Source: Mnemiopsis leidyi
Lineage: Eukaryota > Ctenophora > Tentaculata > Lobata > Bolinopsidae
Length of the DNA: 23,609 nucleotides
Direction of reading: 5' to 3'
NCBI GenBank assembly: GCA_000226015.1
Contig: JH154243.1
Span: 7,627-31,235 of the forward strand
This document shows positions 1 through 8,106 of the stretch, one piece after another. The notes under the pieces were generated by a model. That model saw only the letters and a list, made by a program, of their open reading frames with translations, was not told the origin of the DNA and searched no databases. The position numbers and the translations under genes are program-made. Positions within the stretch are counted from its first letter, which is position 1; each line of letters starts with the position of its first letter.

Positions 1-147
1 TGTATACGTGCAGTACCTGGTCTGTATACGTGCAGGTACCTGGTCTGTATACGTGCAGGTACCTGGTCTGTATACGTGCAGGTACCTGGTCTGTATACGT
101 GCAGGTACCTGGTCTGTATACGTGCAGGTACCTGGTCTGTATACGTT
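1..147. repeat. 23-bp minisatellite at window edge
   Basis: There are six near-identical tandem copies (the first is 22 bp and lacks one G), then a partial seventh that diverges after 147. The unit begins tgtatacgtgcag and continues gtacctggtc. Every unit contains the donor-like string GCAG|GTACCT. The array is cut by the window start, so an exon may lie just upstream. The open frame through it (30-212) comes from the repeat and is not a gene. Confidence 0.95.
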
Positions 148-331
148 TTATCACTTTGCAGCTTTTAGACTTCAGACTTAGGTCAATTAAATTTTGTGTT
201 TTGAGGAGCTGAAAAACTTAAAAACTGAAATACTGACGTAGTGACGTAGTGACGTCATACTAACATTTACATACTGACCTACTTATGCAATGTACTGATG
301 CTCTGTATCAACAAACTATAAACTTTTCCAG

Positions 332-400
332 ATGGTGAACCCAAGAACTTGTTAACAAGACACAGGTCTAGATCAGCACGAAGACACACAAGTGGATCAG
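332..400 (+). CDS. Internal exon of the plus-strand split gene (phase 1 in, phase 1 out)
   Basis: The acceptor is aacttttccag, ending at 331. The exon ends CAG before GTATAT at 401. Read with one base carried in, all 69 nt are open: the peptide starts GEPKNLLTRH and ends RRHTSGS, leaving one G for the next exon. It is basic and Ser/Arg-rich, as in a disordered linker or phosphorylation region. Its phase matches the exon at 2230. Directly after the donor lies a 52-55-bp minisatellite in which each unit repeats the CAG|GTATAT junction, so four copies of this 5' splice site exist. Use of a downstream copy would add GGT ATA TAG, a stop after two codons. I do not recognise the protein. The call rests on splice sites and phase only. 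Confidence 0.5.
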
Positions 401-612
401 GTATATAGCCTGCAGTATATAGAGTTGCTATTCATGGTTACCAGATGTTCAGGTATATAGCCTGCAGTTTATAGAGTTGGTATAATTCATGGTTACCAGA
501 TGTTCAGGTATATAGCCTGCAGTTTATAGAGTTGCTATAATTCATGGTTACCAGATGTTCAGGTATATAGCCTGCAGTTTATAGAGTTGCTATTTATGGT
601 TACCAGATGTTC
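399..612. repeat. 52-55-bp minisatellite carrying the 5' splice site
   Basis: There are four tandem copies, starting at 399, 451, 506 and 561. Each begins aggtatatagcctgcag and ends with ggttaccagatgttc. Copies 1 and 4 lack a few bases in the cta(taa)ttcat stretch. The first copy overlaps the last two bases of the exon ending at 400, so the exon/intron junction is itself part of the repeat unit. Confidence 0.95.
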
Positions 613-767
613 AGGTTGCTACAAGTAACCTGTTTACCAGGTTGCTGCTGGTAACCTGGTAACTAGATTGCTATTCATGGTTATCAGGTAACCTGGTTGC
701 TGCTAGTAACCTGGTAACAAGGTTACTATAAATGGTTACCAGGTAACCAGGTTGCTACCAAGTTACG
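613..767. repeat. Degenerate repeat of gttgct / ggtaacc motifs
   Basis: This continues directly from the 52-55-bp array. It consists of irregular copies of aggttgct, gctggtaacctgg and atggttaccagg. Because ggtaacc and ggttacc are palindromic, several small hairpins are possible. It probably derives from the same expansion, since ggttaccag also occurs in the preceding unit. Confidence 0.75.
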
Positions 768-2229
768 AGGATAACGGTAGCTTAATGTAACTGTAGGTTA
801 TTTTAAGCTATATGATAGGTTTAATGTCACTTACGCCTTCGTAGTTCGAAATCGGTAAAAGAAAACTCATTTTAAGTTACGTCATGTATTTAGTAATTAA
901 GTAATGTAATTGTAATAATTATGGCATTTAAGAAAATTTTAACATCAGACAAATCAAGCTGGCTAAAATTACAAAGAGTCGAAGCCGTTAAATTCTGCGG
1001 AGAGGAACTAAAACTCTAAGCGTTATCCGTTAACACACGATATCGAGATCAAGGAATGCCAGATAACATTTTGCTCACTTTTACGAGAGTATTATCTCTG
1101 ATAAACACACCGGATTACAAATACACTGAATTAGTAAAGAGTATTTGTGATAGCAATACATTGATAGCAATACAGACTACAGTGATATTGGACGTAATTA
1201 TGAAAGTAAGAATACAGCGCGTCTCTGATTGGCTGGTTTCTCCTACAAATCCACCAATCAGAGACGCGGATGCGTGACCGCGTTACCTGTGCACTGCCAC
1301 TACTTTGATTGACGGCCTAACATTTAATGGCTGGTTATCAACTTGTCTTTTTTAAACGTGTGTGTGTGTGCCGTTGCATTTTGATCACTTGTCGATGTAT
1401 AGTTTCTGTCCTTGATCTAAATTATTTTGACAAGAAATTTTATTTAGTTTTGATGTTTGGTTTTTTCCTTGATGAGATAGGATGACTGGTCTTTGACCAA
1501 ATAAGGTATAAAGCTGTTCATATAATTACAAATATGTTGTTTACTGTCTGACTGAATTTCAAGTACTTTTGCCTTAGATTTCCCATTCACAACCCGGTAG
1601 CTGATCTATCTAGGAACTTGCCGTTACTTGTAGAAAATAATCCAATGGTACTTTTATAGCTCCATATAGTCCATATCTTTCCAACTCTCTTAGCCGTGCC
1701 CAAAATCTTAGTCCAACATTTGGCGAATAAACACTGCACCTTCAAAGCTAGAAATAAAATGAGTTGCAGCTCATTTAACCTATTCGTGCAGCATCAGAAT
1801 CAAAGTTTGGTACTTACGGTATGAAACCTTTATGTCTGCAATCAAATTATATCATTTGAGTTTCTAAATGCATTTCATGCCCAGTTGGCAGTTACTTTGA
1901 GTTTCTAATTCACATCGCAGTTCACCTATCAGTATCTATATCACCATATCATCTGATTTGATTCCTTATAGACGTATAGTTAATAGTTGATTGAATTCTT
2001 TTCTAATATATTGTACTGGTGGGCCCATGCTTGTACAGGAGTGCTCCGGCACTCAACACCTGTGTTTTGGTGACCCACAAATCATTTGATTACATACATC
2101 TCTTAGGTGTCCGAGAGCAAGATTTTCTATTTTATTTTCATTGTGTAAACTTGTATGTATGTAATTGATTGATTTGAAAGATTTCGATAAAATTTCAGTA
2201 ACGACACTGAAGCGTATTTTTCAACCCAG
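768..2229 (+). other. Intron stretch, no confident gene
   Basis: This is AT-rich sequence between the exons at 332 and 2230. From the ATG at 921 a frame runs 32 codons (MAFKKILTSD to EELKL), meets TAA at 1017, then stays open in the same frame to 1274, giving about 118 codons with a single internal stop. It looks protein-like but has no motif I know. It could be a decayed gene, an unused exon or chance. A 15-bp perfect inverted repeat sits at 1218-1268. Nothing else stands out. Confidence 0.5.
1218..1268. repeat. 15-bp perfect inverted repeat with CCAAT cores
   Basis: The left arm at 1218-1232 is cgcgtctctgattgg. The right arm at 1254-1268 is its exact reverse complement, ccaatcagagacgcg. 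A 21-nt spacer separates them. The arms are GC-rich in an AT-rich setting and each holds a CCAAT-box-like core, facing opposite ways. It could be a small mobile-element remnant or a paired factor-binding site. Confidence 0.85.
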
Positions 2230-2355
2230 GGAGTTTCCGCGGAGTGGGACCGCTCAGTCGGCTGACAGTTCCCGAACATTCTAGCGGACCTTCCATTGTT
2301 AACCGGAACCTTGACAACGAGATTCTTGGACCTTCAGAGATTGTTATCAACACTG
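2230..2355 (+). CDS. Internal exon of the plus-strand split gene (phase 1 in, phase 1 out)
   Basis: The acceptor is tttttcaacccag, ending at 2229. The donor is ACTG|GTGGGT at 2356. With one base carried in, all 126 nt are open: the first base pair GG completes a codon, then SFRGVGPLSRLTVPEHSSGP through to SEIVINT. The other two frames contain stops. The exon is much richer in GC than its flanks, which supports coding. It joins in phase with the exon at 332-400 (G + GG gives Gly) and with 2447-2490 across a 91-nt intron. The product is unrecognised: polar, with no obvious fold motif. Confidence 0.55.
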
Positions 2356-2446
2356 GTGGGTACCTAATCATGATTTTCATTAACTTTGGTTTTTAGTTTT
2401 TTCAATTTTGTGTACTTTTTGGTAATGAAAAGTTACTATTCTGCAG

Positions 2447-2490
2447 CCCGGACTCCGACGGCGGATTTCTATGTTTTGTTAATTGAACAG
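2447..2490 (+). CDS. Short internal exon (phase 1 in, phase 0 out)
   Basis: The acceptor is ttactattctgcag, ending at 2446. The donor is ACAG|GTTTTA at 2491, with a weaker consensus at +3 to +6. The single G carried from the exon ending at 2355 completes GCC, and the frame reads ARTPTADFYVLLIEQ with no stop, ending in phase 0. The hydrophobic run FYVLLI looks like a beta strand or short core segment. The 91-nt intron before it is short but normal for compact invertebrate introns. The next exon should start in phase 0; 9650-9781 is the nearest candidate I can propose. Confidence 0.5.
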
Positions 2491-2861
2491 GTTTTATTTT
2501 TGTTAACGTGATAATAAGATTTTTCGACGTCTCTCAGTCACCATAAATGTTAATTATGAACTAGAAGTTAGACACAAAACGACAATTATCACTACAAATT
2601 AATACTTTGACATGCACCAGAGCCTCGATTCTTCGAAATTTTTCCTCTCTGGGATAAACACAGTTTATATCTTTGATATGGCATTAGCGGATTGTTAAAA
2701 TTAAGAAGCCTTCTTTTAAGCTGAAGTATAGCATTCGGCAAAAAATTATAGCATGTTGTTCACTTTAGAGTGCAATTATATAACATTTTTTAAGTTTTGG
2801 TGCACTTTTATAACTATCATGATATTGTCATCATCGCGAAGTCACAACAGGGGGATAGACA

Positions 2862-3033
2862 CTAATATAACACATGGTAAAACACCAATATGAACACATG
2901 ATATAAACACCAATATAAACACAGGGTAAAAATACCAATATAAACACAGGGTATAAACACCAATATTAACACGGTAAAAACACCAATATAAACACAGAGT
3001 ATAAACACCAATATAAACACAGGCTTATTGTTG
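2862..3033. repeat. ~25-bp minisatellite (caccaatataaacacaggg)
   Basis: About seven imperfect copies are built on taaacaccaatataaacaca followed by gggta, with small indels. The 65-residue frame on the minus strand here, with alternating VFILV and YIGVF runs, is a translation of the repeat and not a membrane protein. Confidence 0.9.
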
Positions 3034-3171
3034 GATATGATTATAGTTATTATAATCATGATCTAAGATTTGATATGATTAATTTCATCAGCCTTCAAGG
3101 ACATCAAAGTTGTTTCAAGTCTAAAGTTAAGCAGTTGTTCACTGTTTAAAAATACGACTCATTTCACGATA

Positions 3172-3276
3172 ATTGTCATGGTTGCAGACATGTTGTCATG
3201 GTTGCAGACATGTTGTCATGGTTGCAGACATGTTGTCATGGTTGCAAACATGTTGTCATGGTTGCAGACATGTTGT
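3172..3276. repeat. 20-bp minisatellite, five copies
   Basis: Five copies of tgttgtcatggttgcagaca in tandem. The first is slightly diverged at its start (aattgtcatgg) and one has gcaaaca in place of gcagaca. Confidence 0.95.
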
Positions 3277-3645
3277 TAACACGACCGGGAGTGCACCTAG
3301 CTTTGTGCAATGAATACATTCATCGCCACAGTTCCTGTTTATTTCATGCATTGTAAATTGTTCACACTGTGGTAAACGAGACCTGGGTCGTGGTTGTCCT
3401 GCTGGGAACTAAGCGATGGGTTCAGATTCTCTCTAATCGCTGATTTGGAGATTATAGCTTTGTTTGAGTCACCCCTGAAAATTTGTCGTTGTGCGAATAT
3501 TGTTACTCCGAGTATTGGGCGGGCATAACATAATTTAAAAACAGCACGATGAAATTATTTTATTGTAAAATATTTTGTGTTTTCGTGGAGTAGTATTGAG
3601 TTGAACTTACAATTGGGTAGATCGTTTTCCTTTAATCTATTCAAC

Positions 3646-3765
3646 TATTGTCTTCACCGTTGCCCTGCGATTGATGAAAAACTTTTGTTAATGAAAAACT
3701 TTTGTTTATTTATAAATAAATGAACAAAAGTTTTTCGTCAATCGCAGGGCAACGGTGAAGCAATA
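3646..3765. mobile_element. Foldback / MITE-like long inverted repeat
   Basis: The left arm at 3652-3689 and right arm at 3723-3760 are reverse complements over 38 nt with one mismatch, a position that would be G-U in RNA. With one bulge the match extends outward through tattg. The spacer contains a second copy of the inner left-arm segment (gaaaaacttttgtt) and the 16-nt palindrome tttatttataaataaa, so the right arm can pair with either left copy. No transposase is present and I could not define a target-site duplication. It fits a foldback element or a recent inverted duplication. Confidence 0.8.
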
Positions 3766-3996
3766 CATTTTTATTTCAAATTCTATATCAAAAATCAACC
3801 AACATTGGTTGTTTTTTGTAAGTCATCATTTACCGAAGGTCGCTTCGAACATTCTTATTATATTATATATTCTTACATATTCTTATTGATCATTGTCTCG
3901 TTTTGGAATCATTACTGAGCCATTGTGATAAGATGTGAGCTTATTGTTGTATGATAAGCTTAACTGAGAGAACTCTATAACTTCGTCTTTTTGAAT

Positions 3997-4434
3997 TTAA
4001 ATGGAAATCTTGGTCTGCAAATCTTGGTTTGGTAATGTTCCCTTCTTGTATTTCTGACAAACACGGTCCTTCACAACACCTAACAACTTTGAATGGAACT
4101 CTGATCCATTAATGCCGGCTGAGTTGTGGGTAGAGTTAGACAAGTCATCTGCAGGCTCCGCAGGGGATGAGACTGTTGATGAATTGCGGGATTCAAGATC
4201 ATCCCTGATTCTCGATATAGCAGGGTTAGGTTTGCTCGCACTTTCGTGCCTAACTTTCGACTTCCTCGCTTTGATAGGATTACTGGATTCCTTGCACGAC
4301 TTACACAACCAAACTAGACTAACAGGATAGTCAATAGCAGCACGAGATAAAACATCGTGAAACCCAGTCAAACGAGCACAATTATGTGATCCCTGAAAGC
4401 ACATATGGCAGTGAAAGGCGGGTTTTAGTGACAT
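3997..4434 (-). CDS. Short ORF with Cys/His finger, probably a retroelement ORF1 fragment
   Basis: An ATG at 4434 opens a frame of about 145 codons. An in-frame TGA lies a few codons upstream, and a GTG at 4440 is not a plausible eukaryotic start. Near the N-terminus the sequence reads FHCHMC, then SHNCARL, then VWLCKSCKE, giving C-x2-C and a closing W-x-C-x2-C. That resembles one PHD/treble-clef half-site as found in ORF1 of some CR1/L2-like LINEs. The rest is Ser/Asp/Lys-rich and low-complexity, ending LQTKISI. No RT or endonuclease adjoins it. It could instead be a host zinc-finger exon on the minus strand. Shadow frames on the plus strand are disregarded. Confidence 0.4.
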   Translation of the reverse strand: MSLKPAFHCHMCFQGSHNCARLTGFHDVLSRAAIDYPVSLVWLCKSCKESSNPIKARKSKVRHESASKPNPAISRIRDDLESRNSSTVSSPAEPADDLSNSTHNSAGINGSEFHSKLLGVVKDRVCQKYKKGTLPNQDLQTKISI

Positions 4435-4937
4435 TAACACAGTGGCAGAACCTTGTCAACAAATCAAACTTCAGCAATTTTAAGGAAAATGATTTGGTTG
4501 CTGTCCCTAGTTACAAAGTTTGTTTCGCAAAACTGCAAGTCTGTGATTTGGAAAATTTTAAAAGTTAAATACCTAAACTGTACTTGCCCGAAATGCTTAA
4601 GATTCCATTGTCGCAGTGATTAGGAGCGTCCTTAGAGACACGTTATTGGCTTAGGTTAACTAAGACAAGAATAACGTTTTGTACATCTTCAGGAATGTTT
4701 TTCGACAGCAGGAAACCAAACATGTTTGATCTGCAGCCATCCGATTTGTTATGCGCATACACGCGCTAATTTTTAGATCTATAAACTGTCATTCTAGATA
4801 TCTCACTTCGGCCTAATGTTGTGTATATCTCCAGTTTTCAGTTCTATAAAGTCAATCTCAGTAATTATATAGTATTTAATATAGGCAAAATTCAACTAAT
4901 CTTTGTAACCAATGTGACAACTGTCCAGTTCTTCTTA
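4435..4937. other. No gene seen
   Basis: AT-rich intron-like sequence. A plus-strand open frame of 60 codons at 4386-4568 starts inside the minus-strand ORF and has no supporting features. Confidence 0.5.
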
Positions 4938-5190
4938 GTCAAGATTTTCAGTTTTCAGATCTAAGTCAAGATTTCCAGTTTTCAGTTCTAAGTCAAGATT
5001 TCCAGTTTTCAGTTCTAAATCAAGATTTTTAGTTTTCAGTTCTAAATCAAAATTTCCAGTTTTCAGTTCTTAGTCAAGATTTCCAGTTTTCGGTTCGATG
5101 TCAAGATTTCCAGTTTTCAGTTCTAAGTCAAGATTTCCAGTTTTCAGCTCTAAGTCAAGATTTACAGTTTTCAGTTCTAAGTCAAGATTT
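4938..5190. repeat. 27-bp minisatellite, first block
   Basis: About nine full copies plus a partial one. The unit is agtcaagatttccag then ttttcagttcta. Substitutions are scattered among copies (ttttcag, tttacag, tttttag, ttcggttcga). Each unit carries two acceptor-like strings, ttccag and ttttcag. The block ends at tatataagcag. Confidence 0.95.
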
Positions 5191-5302
5191 TATATAAGCA
5201 GTCACAGTAATTAATCACGGGATAAGATATAAAACGTTTTGATTAATTTTGTTCAAAATTCTTGAAAGTGGCAACAGGAGAATACCGGTGAAGGACTTTC
5301 GT

Positions 5303-5597
5303 CCTCAGTTCTAAGTCAAGATTTCCAGTTTTCAGTTTTAAGTCAAGATTTCCAGTTTTCAGTTTTAAGTCAAGATTTCCAGTTTTAAGTTCTAAGATTT
5401 CCAGTTTTCAGTTCTAAATCAAGATTTTCAGTTTTCAGTTCTAAGTCAAGATTTCCAGTTTTCAGTTCTAAGTCAAGATTACCAGTTTTCAGTTCTAAGT
5501 CAAGATTTTCAGTTTTCAGTTCTAAGTCAAGATTACCAGTTTTCAGTTCTAAGTCAATATTTCCAGTTTTCAGTTCTAAGTCAAGATTTCTAGTTTA
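5303..5597. repeat. 27-bp minisatellite, second block
   Basis: About eleven copies of the same unit as the first block, separated from it by about 112 bp of unrelated sequence (5191-5302). One copy near 5385-5400 is internally deleted. Having the same repeat on both sides implies that the spacer inserted into, or was trapped within, a once-continuous array. Confidence 0.95.
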
Positions 5598-6963
5598 GAT
5601 TTAAATCAAGTGCTGTGCTCACACATGTTCCTTAAACTATTATACCGTCTACTTTGGACGTTGTCTGTGCAAACTGAGGACAATTTCATAAAGCTTATGT
5701 CCGGGCACATTTAAAACTACAGCTTGTGCTATGTTTCAACTTAGTTAAACAGTTTGTTGCAGAAATGTTTTTCTTTCTTACGGTTTTTCATCATTACTCA
5801 TTTATAGCCATCAAAAGATTACATAACTTATTAAATATAATTTGTGAATCTAAAACATTTTTTTGAGCAATTTATTCGTGCGCTTTGCTAACATATAACT
5901 ATAGAAGTGCGAAAAGAAATCGTTACATCAGACATAGTCTGGAATTGATGTTTTAACCGCTCATTTATGGAGCTTCAAATGAGTGATCCCTGCCAAACAG
6001 TCGATACCATCCATTTATTTACTATAATCTATTTCTCGCAGTTATATATTGCTATCGTTACCCAATATTATACGTACATGCAATCGAGATCCAGAAACTG
6101 GGCATTAAGGAAAATTCAATTGCTGGATAACTGTAAAAACATAACACGTCATTAAAACCTCATATTGGTGTAAAGAAAAGTGAAGTTTGAAGTTCTACAA
6201 GTATATCAGCTCTGTCAAAACAATTTTCCAATCTGAAGAATCTGCTATGTCGAGATATCCCGTTTCGACTTGGAGATTCCCGTGCCAGGTTTCTGGAAGA
6301 AGTGCTAATTCCACTCGACTCGTGGCCACAGTGTCCCTGATTCCTCCGATTCTTCAATCCTAGGAGTATATCGTTTTCAGCACTTTTCAGCACGTTTTCT
6401 TGCTTCGACCATTTTAAAAAGTTTTTTCATGTTTTATTTTGAATTTGATTATAATTTCTTTTGAATTTGATTATTTTTTATGTTTAATTTGATCATTTTT
6501 ACATTGAATTTGATCATTTCTTATTTCGATCATGTCTTATTTCATCATGTTTCTCTGACTGCTAGCACGTTTGAACAGTCATATAACTACGTAGTCGAGA
6601 ATATCTGGGTTTAAAAATCTGGTGTTTTGGACTGGATTTTAAGTTGTAGTCATTACTGTCGACGTGAAGTACTTAAAGTATTGGTAGTTAGATGGTCAGC
6701 TTTCCCGGCTAAACCCTTGGTATGGTATTTCAAGCTTTCCAAGTTTTGTGAACAGATGTAATAGATTTCAAATTTTTAACTCTAGTAAACCGCTTTCCGT
6801 ATATAAATACCGAACGAACTTCATTTTGGAATAAGTTTTCAAATGGGTCACTAACGAACACATCTATAATATCTATCTATAGTATCTATAGTATCTACTA
6901 GTAATCTGTTTCTTATCCTATATTGTTTGTATGTTCATCCTAAGCTCTTCTAACGTAATTTAG
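5598..6963. other. Intergenic or intron stretch with one weak minus-strand ORF
   Basis: Mostly AT-rich. On the minus strand 6160-6393 encodes about 77 codons with no ATG at its start (LLGLKNRRNQGHCGHESSG to LFFTPI). It is Ser/Arg-rich and protein-like, but no family is recognisable. From about 6405 to 6545 there is a degenerate repeat of ttgaatttgattat / tttgatcattt. At 6870-6895 there is a run of tatctatagtatctatag. No splice-supported exon found. Confidence 0.5.
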
Positions 6964-6964
6964 T

Positions 6965-7092
6965 AAAGATCTGAATATAATTATTAAAGATCTGGATATA
7001 ATTATTAAAGATCTGGATATAATTATTAAAGATCTGGATATAATTATTAAAGATCTGGATATAATTATTAAAGATCTGGATATAATTCACTA
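6965..7092. repeat. 21-bp minisatellite, six copies
   Basis: The unit is aaagatctggatataattat plus t. The first copy has gaatat in place of ggatat, and the last diverges after aattc. The copies are otherwise identical, which indicates recent expansion. Each unit contains a BglII-type agatct palindrome. Confidence 0.95.
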
Positions 7093-7253
7093 AATAGAAA
7101 TATTAATTCAACAAGAATTTCGCCCATTATTCCCGACAGACGGGCGATATATTTCCATCCAGCCGGAGCTGTTAAAATCTTATTTTAGAATGATGAAGAA
7201 TAATACTAAACTTCACATACTCGCCACTCGCTTGCAGAGATTTTAGGCATGAG

Positions 7254-7551
7254 CTATTGTGTTGATGACGCGCACCGTGTAAATAAAATTGACATGGCAC
7301 GTGCATTATATACCTCTTGCGCTAGGTTGTTAGTTCGATTTGCTATTGCTTCGTTTTTTCGACGATTTAATCTGTGTCGCAATATGATGTAGATTGTAGG
7401 TATGCAAGGGAATTTTTGCCCTATGTCTGAATTGAACTTTAAATGATGTAAAGCAAGCACTGTGCAGCCAGTAATCCATCTGACATTCATTATTATTATC
7501 ATCTAAAACCTTTAATATCCTGTTGCATTTGGTTACAACTGATAACTTCAT
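7254..7551 (-). other. Two overlapping minus-strand open frames of uncertain nature
   Basis: Directly downstream, in minus orientation, of the LINE ORF1 remnant, two frames stay open for 73 and 82 codons. One includes SVVTKCNRILKVLDD. This may be the decayed continuation of the ORF1 RNA-binding domain, since LINE ORF1 proteins continue past the RNVVIFGL motif, but the alignment is not clear enough to call. Confidence 0.25.
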
Positions 7552-7559
7552 AAAGCTTC

Positions 7560-8096
7560 ATCTACCACAACTTCTCATTGTCCTCCTTATTCAAACCAAA
7601 AATAACAACATTACGGCTACGATCTTCTTCTTCCACGACGTTGCGCTTCAGAACTGAAGGTCTGCTCATTTGGCGGAGTCCTCTGAACAGCTGAGCTGTA
7701 TGATTGAAGCTCCGTTTTAACCGAATCAACGAGTGAAGTCTCAACTGTTTTTACTGAATCAAGAACTGAAGTCTCTACAGTTTTCCTCAACGTTTCCAGC
7801 TGTTCTGTTTTGCATTCTGAGAGTTCTGCTTGGGTGCTGATAACTTGTTGCTGACTCTTGATCAGGCTGTTCTGCAATGAGCTATTAGAGTTCTTCAATG
7901 TCTCAACGTTACTCAGCAGTTCCTCTACGAAATGGAGAGCTCTAATGCAAATGTTCGCTAATTCGGGTTTAAGCAGTCTTTTTAGATCTGCCATATTTAC
8001 ATGCTCCAGTCCCGGACTATACTGCACTAGAACATCCTTACTACAAGCTATTGCTTCATTAGACATAGATTCATTTCAGCAAGTTCATGAGATTCC
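7560..8096 (-). pseudogene. Non-LTR retrotransposon ORF1 remnant (coiled coil plus RRM-like start)
   Basis: The main frame runs from ATG 8066 to 7617. It has a helical N-terminal region, a coiled-coil stretch rich in Leu/Asn/Ser/Gln (ETLKNSNSSLQNSLIKSQQQ), then an internal duplication (ETSVLDSVKTV / ETSLVDSVKTE). After a frameshift near 7660 the other frame carries RSRNVVIFGLNKEDNEKL, the signature that opens the RRM-like domain of LINE ORF1 proteins, before a stop at 7562. An earlier ATG at 8096 (MESHELAEMN) lies in a third frame and was probably the original start, one frameshift away. ORF1 proteins bind the element RNA and trimerise through the coiled coil. No ORF2 is attached, so this is an isolated, inactive piece. 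Confidence 0.6.
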
Positions 8097-8106
8097 ATAT
8101 TACAAG

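Larger units (their letters stand above)
2491..3996 (+). other. Intron stretch with two minisatellites and a foldback
   Basis: No coding segment found. The stretch holds a roughly 25-bp repeat array (2862-3033), a 20-bp array (3172-3276) and a long inverted repeat (3646-3765), each annotated separately. The remainder is AT-rich sequence without recognisable signals. Confidence 0.6.

Noticed and set aside
30-212. 60-codon frame with repeated YTCRYLVCIRAGT
   Set aside because: Translation of the 23-bp tandem repeat from a GTG; not a gene.
250-257. TGACGTCA, a CRE-type palindrome next to two TGACGTAG copies
   Set aside because: A tiny tandem repeat inside an intron-like stretch; no promoter context to support a regulatory call.
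921-1274. 118-codon frame with one internal stop as a pseudogene
   Set aside because: Protein-like, but no homology, splice or motif evidence; mentioned under the intron stretch only.
4938-5597. Regularly spaced repeats considered as a CRISPR array
   Set aside because: Units are directly contiguous with no unique spacers, and the window is eukaryotic; they are minisatellites. The same applies to the arrays at 6965, 14632 and 23357.
8080-8106. 27-nt phase-0 exon (QVHEIPYYK) between tcatttcag and GTGAGG that would link 2490 to 9650
   Set aside because: It overlaps the start of the minus-strand LINE ORF1 (MESHELAEMN is the same DNA), so it is more likely retroelement sequence with chance splice signals.
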